A stretch of 7,088 nucleotides of DNA from the NCBI GenBank assembly GCA_934636045.1, contig CAKTZP010000112.1, positions 1-7,088 on the forward strand, read 5' to 3'. The stretch is from an uncultured Oscillospiraceae bacterium. GTDB lineage: Bacteria > Bacillota > Clostridia > Oscillospirales > Oscillospiraceae. Under the pieces are notes generated by a model. The model was not told where the DNA came from. It made no database searches and was given only the letters and a program-made list of their open reading frames with translations. Made by a program: the position numbers and the translations under genes. Of this stretch, positions 5,835-7,088 are shown one piece after another (position 1 is the stretch's first letter; each line of letters opens with the position of its first letter).

Positions 5835-6848
5835 ATGAAAAAATGTTTCATTCCCGAAGGGTACCGCAATCCCCTTTCGGTCTACGAAACGCAATGCGCC
5901 ATTGAGTACATCAAGCACAATTTCCAAAAGAACCTGTGCCGCGCGCTGAATTTGCTGCGGGTTTCCGCACCGCTGTTTGTCGAGGAGGCTTCCGGTCTGA
6001 ATGACAATCTGAACGGCTACGAGCGTCCCGTTTCCTTTGACATCCCCGATGTCGGGCAGGAGGCGCAGGTGGTGCATTCGCTGGCCAAGTGGAAGCGCTA
6101 TGCCCTCGCCCGCTATGATATCCATCCCGGCAAGGGCATTGTGACCGACATGAATGCCATCCGCCGCGACGAGGTCGTGGACAATCTCCACTCGGTCTAT
6201 GTTGACCAGTGGGACTGGGAAAAGGTTCTCACTGCCGAAACACGGAATGAGGCGCTTCTGCGCGAGACGGTGCAGCGCATCGTCAACGCCATCTACGTCA
6301 CCGGAGAGACGCTGAAGATCGAATTCCCGCAGATCGCCACGCACATCCCGCGTGAGGTGCTGTTCGTCACCACGCAGGAGCTGGAGGATCGCTTCCCCGA
6401 CCTGACCGGCTCCGAGCGCGAGACCGCGTTCCACCGCGAACATAAGGACAAGGCCGTCTTTTTGATGCAGATCGGCGGGAAGCTCCGCTCCGGCAAGCCC
6501 CACGACGGCCGCGCGCCGGACTATGACGACTGGCAGCTCAACGGCGACATCCTGTTCTGGAATGACGTACTCGGCCGCTCGTTCGAGGTCTCCTCGATGG
6601 GCATTCGCGTCAGCCCGGAGTCGCTCGACCGCCAGCTTACGCTTGCCGGCTGCGATGACCGCCGCAGCCTGCCCTTCCACAAGGCACTTCTAAACGGCGA
6701 GCTGCCGCTGACCATCGGCGGCGGCATCGGTCAAAGCCGCCTGTGCATGCTGCTGCTCGGCTGCTGCCACATCGGTGAGGTGCAGTCGAGCATCTGGGAT
6801 ACCGATACGCTTTCCGCCTGCAAGGCTGCGGGCGTTATGCTGCTATAA
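5835..6848 (+). CDS. asnA: Aspartate-ammonia ligase (asparagine synthetase A)
   Basis: This cytoplasmic enzyme makes asparagine from aspartate, ammonia and ATP (giving AMP and pyrophosphate), and has a fold like class II aminoacyl-tRNA synthetases. The 337-residue length compares with 330 in E. coli AsnA. By my alignment from memory, the E. coli active-site residues Asp46, Arg100 and Gln116 correspond to Asp57 (in NDNLNG), Arg110 (in MNAIRRDE) and Gln125 (in VYVDQWDWE). Other conserved blocks are VVHSLAKWKR (79-88), RAPDYDDW (226-233), LNGDILFWN (235-243), SSMGIRV (253-259) and TIGGGIGQSRL (293-303). The N terminus has about ten residues more than E. coli, as in Bacillota versions. AAGGAGG at 5821-5827, 7 bases before the ATG, fixes the start. 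It appears complete and functional. It precedes asnS by 28 bases, probably on the same transcript. Confidence 0.97.
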   Translation: MKKCFIPEGYRNPLSVYETQCAIEYIKHNFQKNLCRALNLLRVSAPLFVEEASGLNDNLNGYERPVSFDIPDVGQEAQVVHSLAKWKRYALARYDIHPGKGIVTDMNAIRRDEVVDNLHSVYVDQWDWEKVLTAETRNEALLRETVQRIVNAIYVTGETLKIEFPQIATHIPREVLFVTTQELEDRFPDLTGSERETAFHREHKDKAVFLMQIGGKLRSGKPHDGRAPDYDDWQLNGDILFWNDVLGRSFEVSSMGIRVSPESLDRQLTLAGCDDRRSLPFHKALLNGELPLTIGGGIGQSRLCMLLLGCCHIGEVQSSIWDTDTLSACKAAGVMLL

Positions 6849-6876
6849 TGTGAATGAAAAGAGAGGACTCATCATC

Positions 6877-7088
6877 ATGGAGCTAATTTCCGTCCGTGAA
6901 TTGTTCAAAAACACCGCCGCCTATGTCGGAAAGACCATCGAGGTCGGCGGTTGGGTACGTTCCATCCGCGCGTCGAAGTCCTTCGGCTTCATCGTCCTGT
7001 CCGACGGCACGTTCTTCAGCCCGCTGCAGGTCGTCTACCACGACACGATGGAAAACTTTACCGAAATTTCCAAGACCAACGTCGGCGC
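6877..7088 (+). CDS. asnS: Asparagine-tRNA ligase, 5' part cut by the window edge
   Basis: This enzyme charges tRNA-Asn with asparagine. Only the first 70 codons are present; the frame is open to the right edge. The product begins MELISVRELF, followed by VGKTIEVGGWVRSIRASKSF (about 17-36) and GFIVLSDGTFF (37-47), then LQVVYHD and ISKTNVGA. This is the N-terminal OB-fold anticodon-binding domain of class IIb synthetases, and the SKSFGFIVLSDG form is typical of AsnRS rather than AspRS or LysRS. The GAGAGGA ribosome binding site at 6861-6867 is 9 bases before the ATG. No terminator lies in the 28-base gap after asnA, so the two are probably co-transcribed. The catalytic domain, with class II motifs 1-3, lies outside the window. 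Confidence 0.93.
   Translation, partial: MELISVRELFKNTAAYVGKTIEVGGWVRSIRASKSFGFIVLSDGTFFSPLQVVYHDTMENFTEISKTNVG

Noticed and set aside
6844..6849. TATAAT at the end of asnA as an internal promoter for asnS
   Set aside because: The six bases 17 bases upstream (CAAGGC) bear no resemblance to a -35 box, and there is no extended -10. It falls on the stop codon by chance.

Overview
The window looks like ordinary chromosomal DNA from a moderately GC-rich Bacillota, most likely a gut-type Clostridia (Oscillospiraceae/Ruminococcaceae-like). This rests on GC-rich third codon positions, AT-rich intergenic gaps, strong AAGGAGG ribosome binding sites, U-tailed intrinsic terminators, a long ammonia-dependent AsnA, and a BMP-family nucleoside-type ABC transporter in the Bacillota order. 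The lineage is inferred from style and protein flavour; no search was run.

Layout. (1) Bases 1-459 hold no protein gene. A strong promoter with phased A-tracts fires leftwards (-35 at 185-180, -10 at 161-156). The sequence it would transcribe resembles the leader of an rRNA operon, so a 16S rRNA gene may begin just beyond the left edge. (2) The rest of that gap carries the promoter and a short 5' UTR for a rightward gene at 460-1752, a lipoprotein solute-binding protein of the BMP/PnrA family. (3) Bases 1753-1990 hold a strong terminator, an AT-rich inverted repeat, a good extended -10 promoter and a small 5' UTR hairpin. (4) Bases 1991-5615 encode a double-domain ATPase and two permeases, joined by 4-base ATGA overlaps and closed by a strong terminator. 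(5) Bases 5616-5834 hold the asnA promoter, a palindrome at the predicted transcript start and a leader hairpin. (6) Bases 5835-6848 are asnA. Bases 6877-7088 are the 5' end of asnS, cut by the window edge.

How the genes work together. The lipoprotein, the ATPase and the two permeases form one importer with the same gene order as the nucleoside importer NupNOPQ (YufNOPQ) of Bacillus subtilis. Purine or other nucleosides are the likely substrate, but sequence alone does not fix it. A terminator followed by a new promoter splits the binding protein from the membrane complex, which would let the binding protein be made in excess. AsnA makes asparagine from aspartate, ammonia and ATP, and AsnS loads asparagine onto tRNA-Asn, so the last two genes form a supply-and-use pair, probably on one transcript.

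I see no mobile element, CRISPR array, tRNA, phage gene or defence gene, and no convincing undescribed system. The most interesting signals are regulatory: the split control of the transporter, the 11-base direct repeat in the binding-protein promoter, the palindrome and competing hairpins ahead of asnA, and the leftward rRNA-type promoter.
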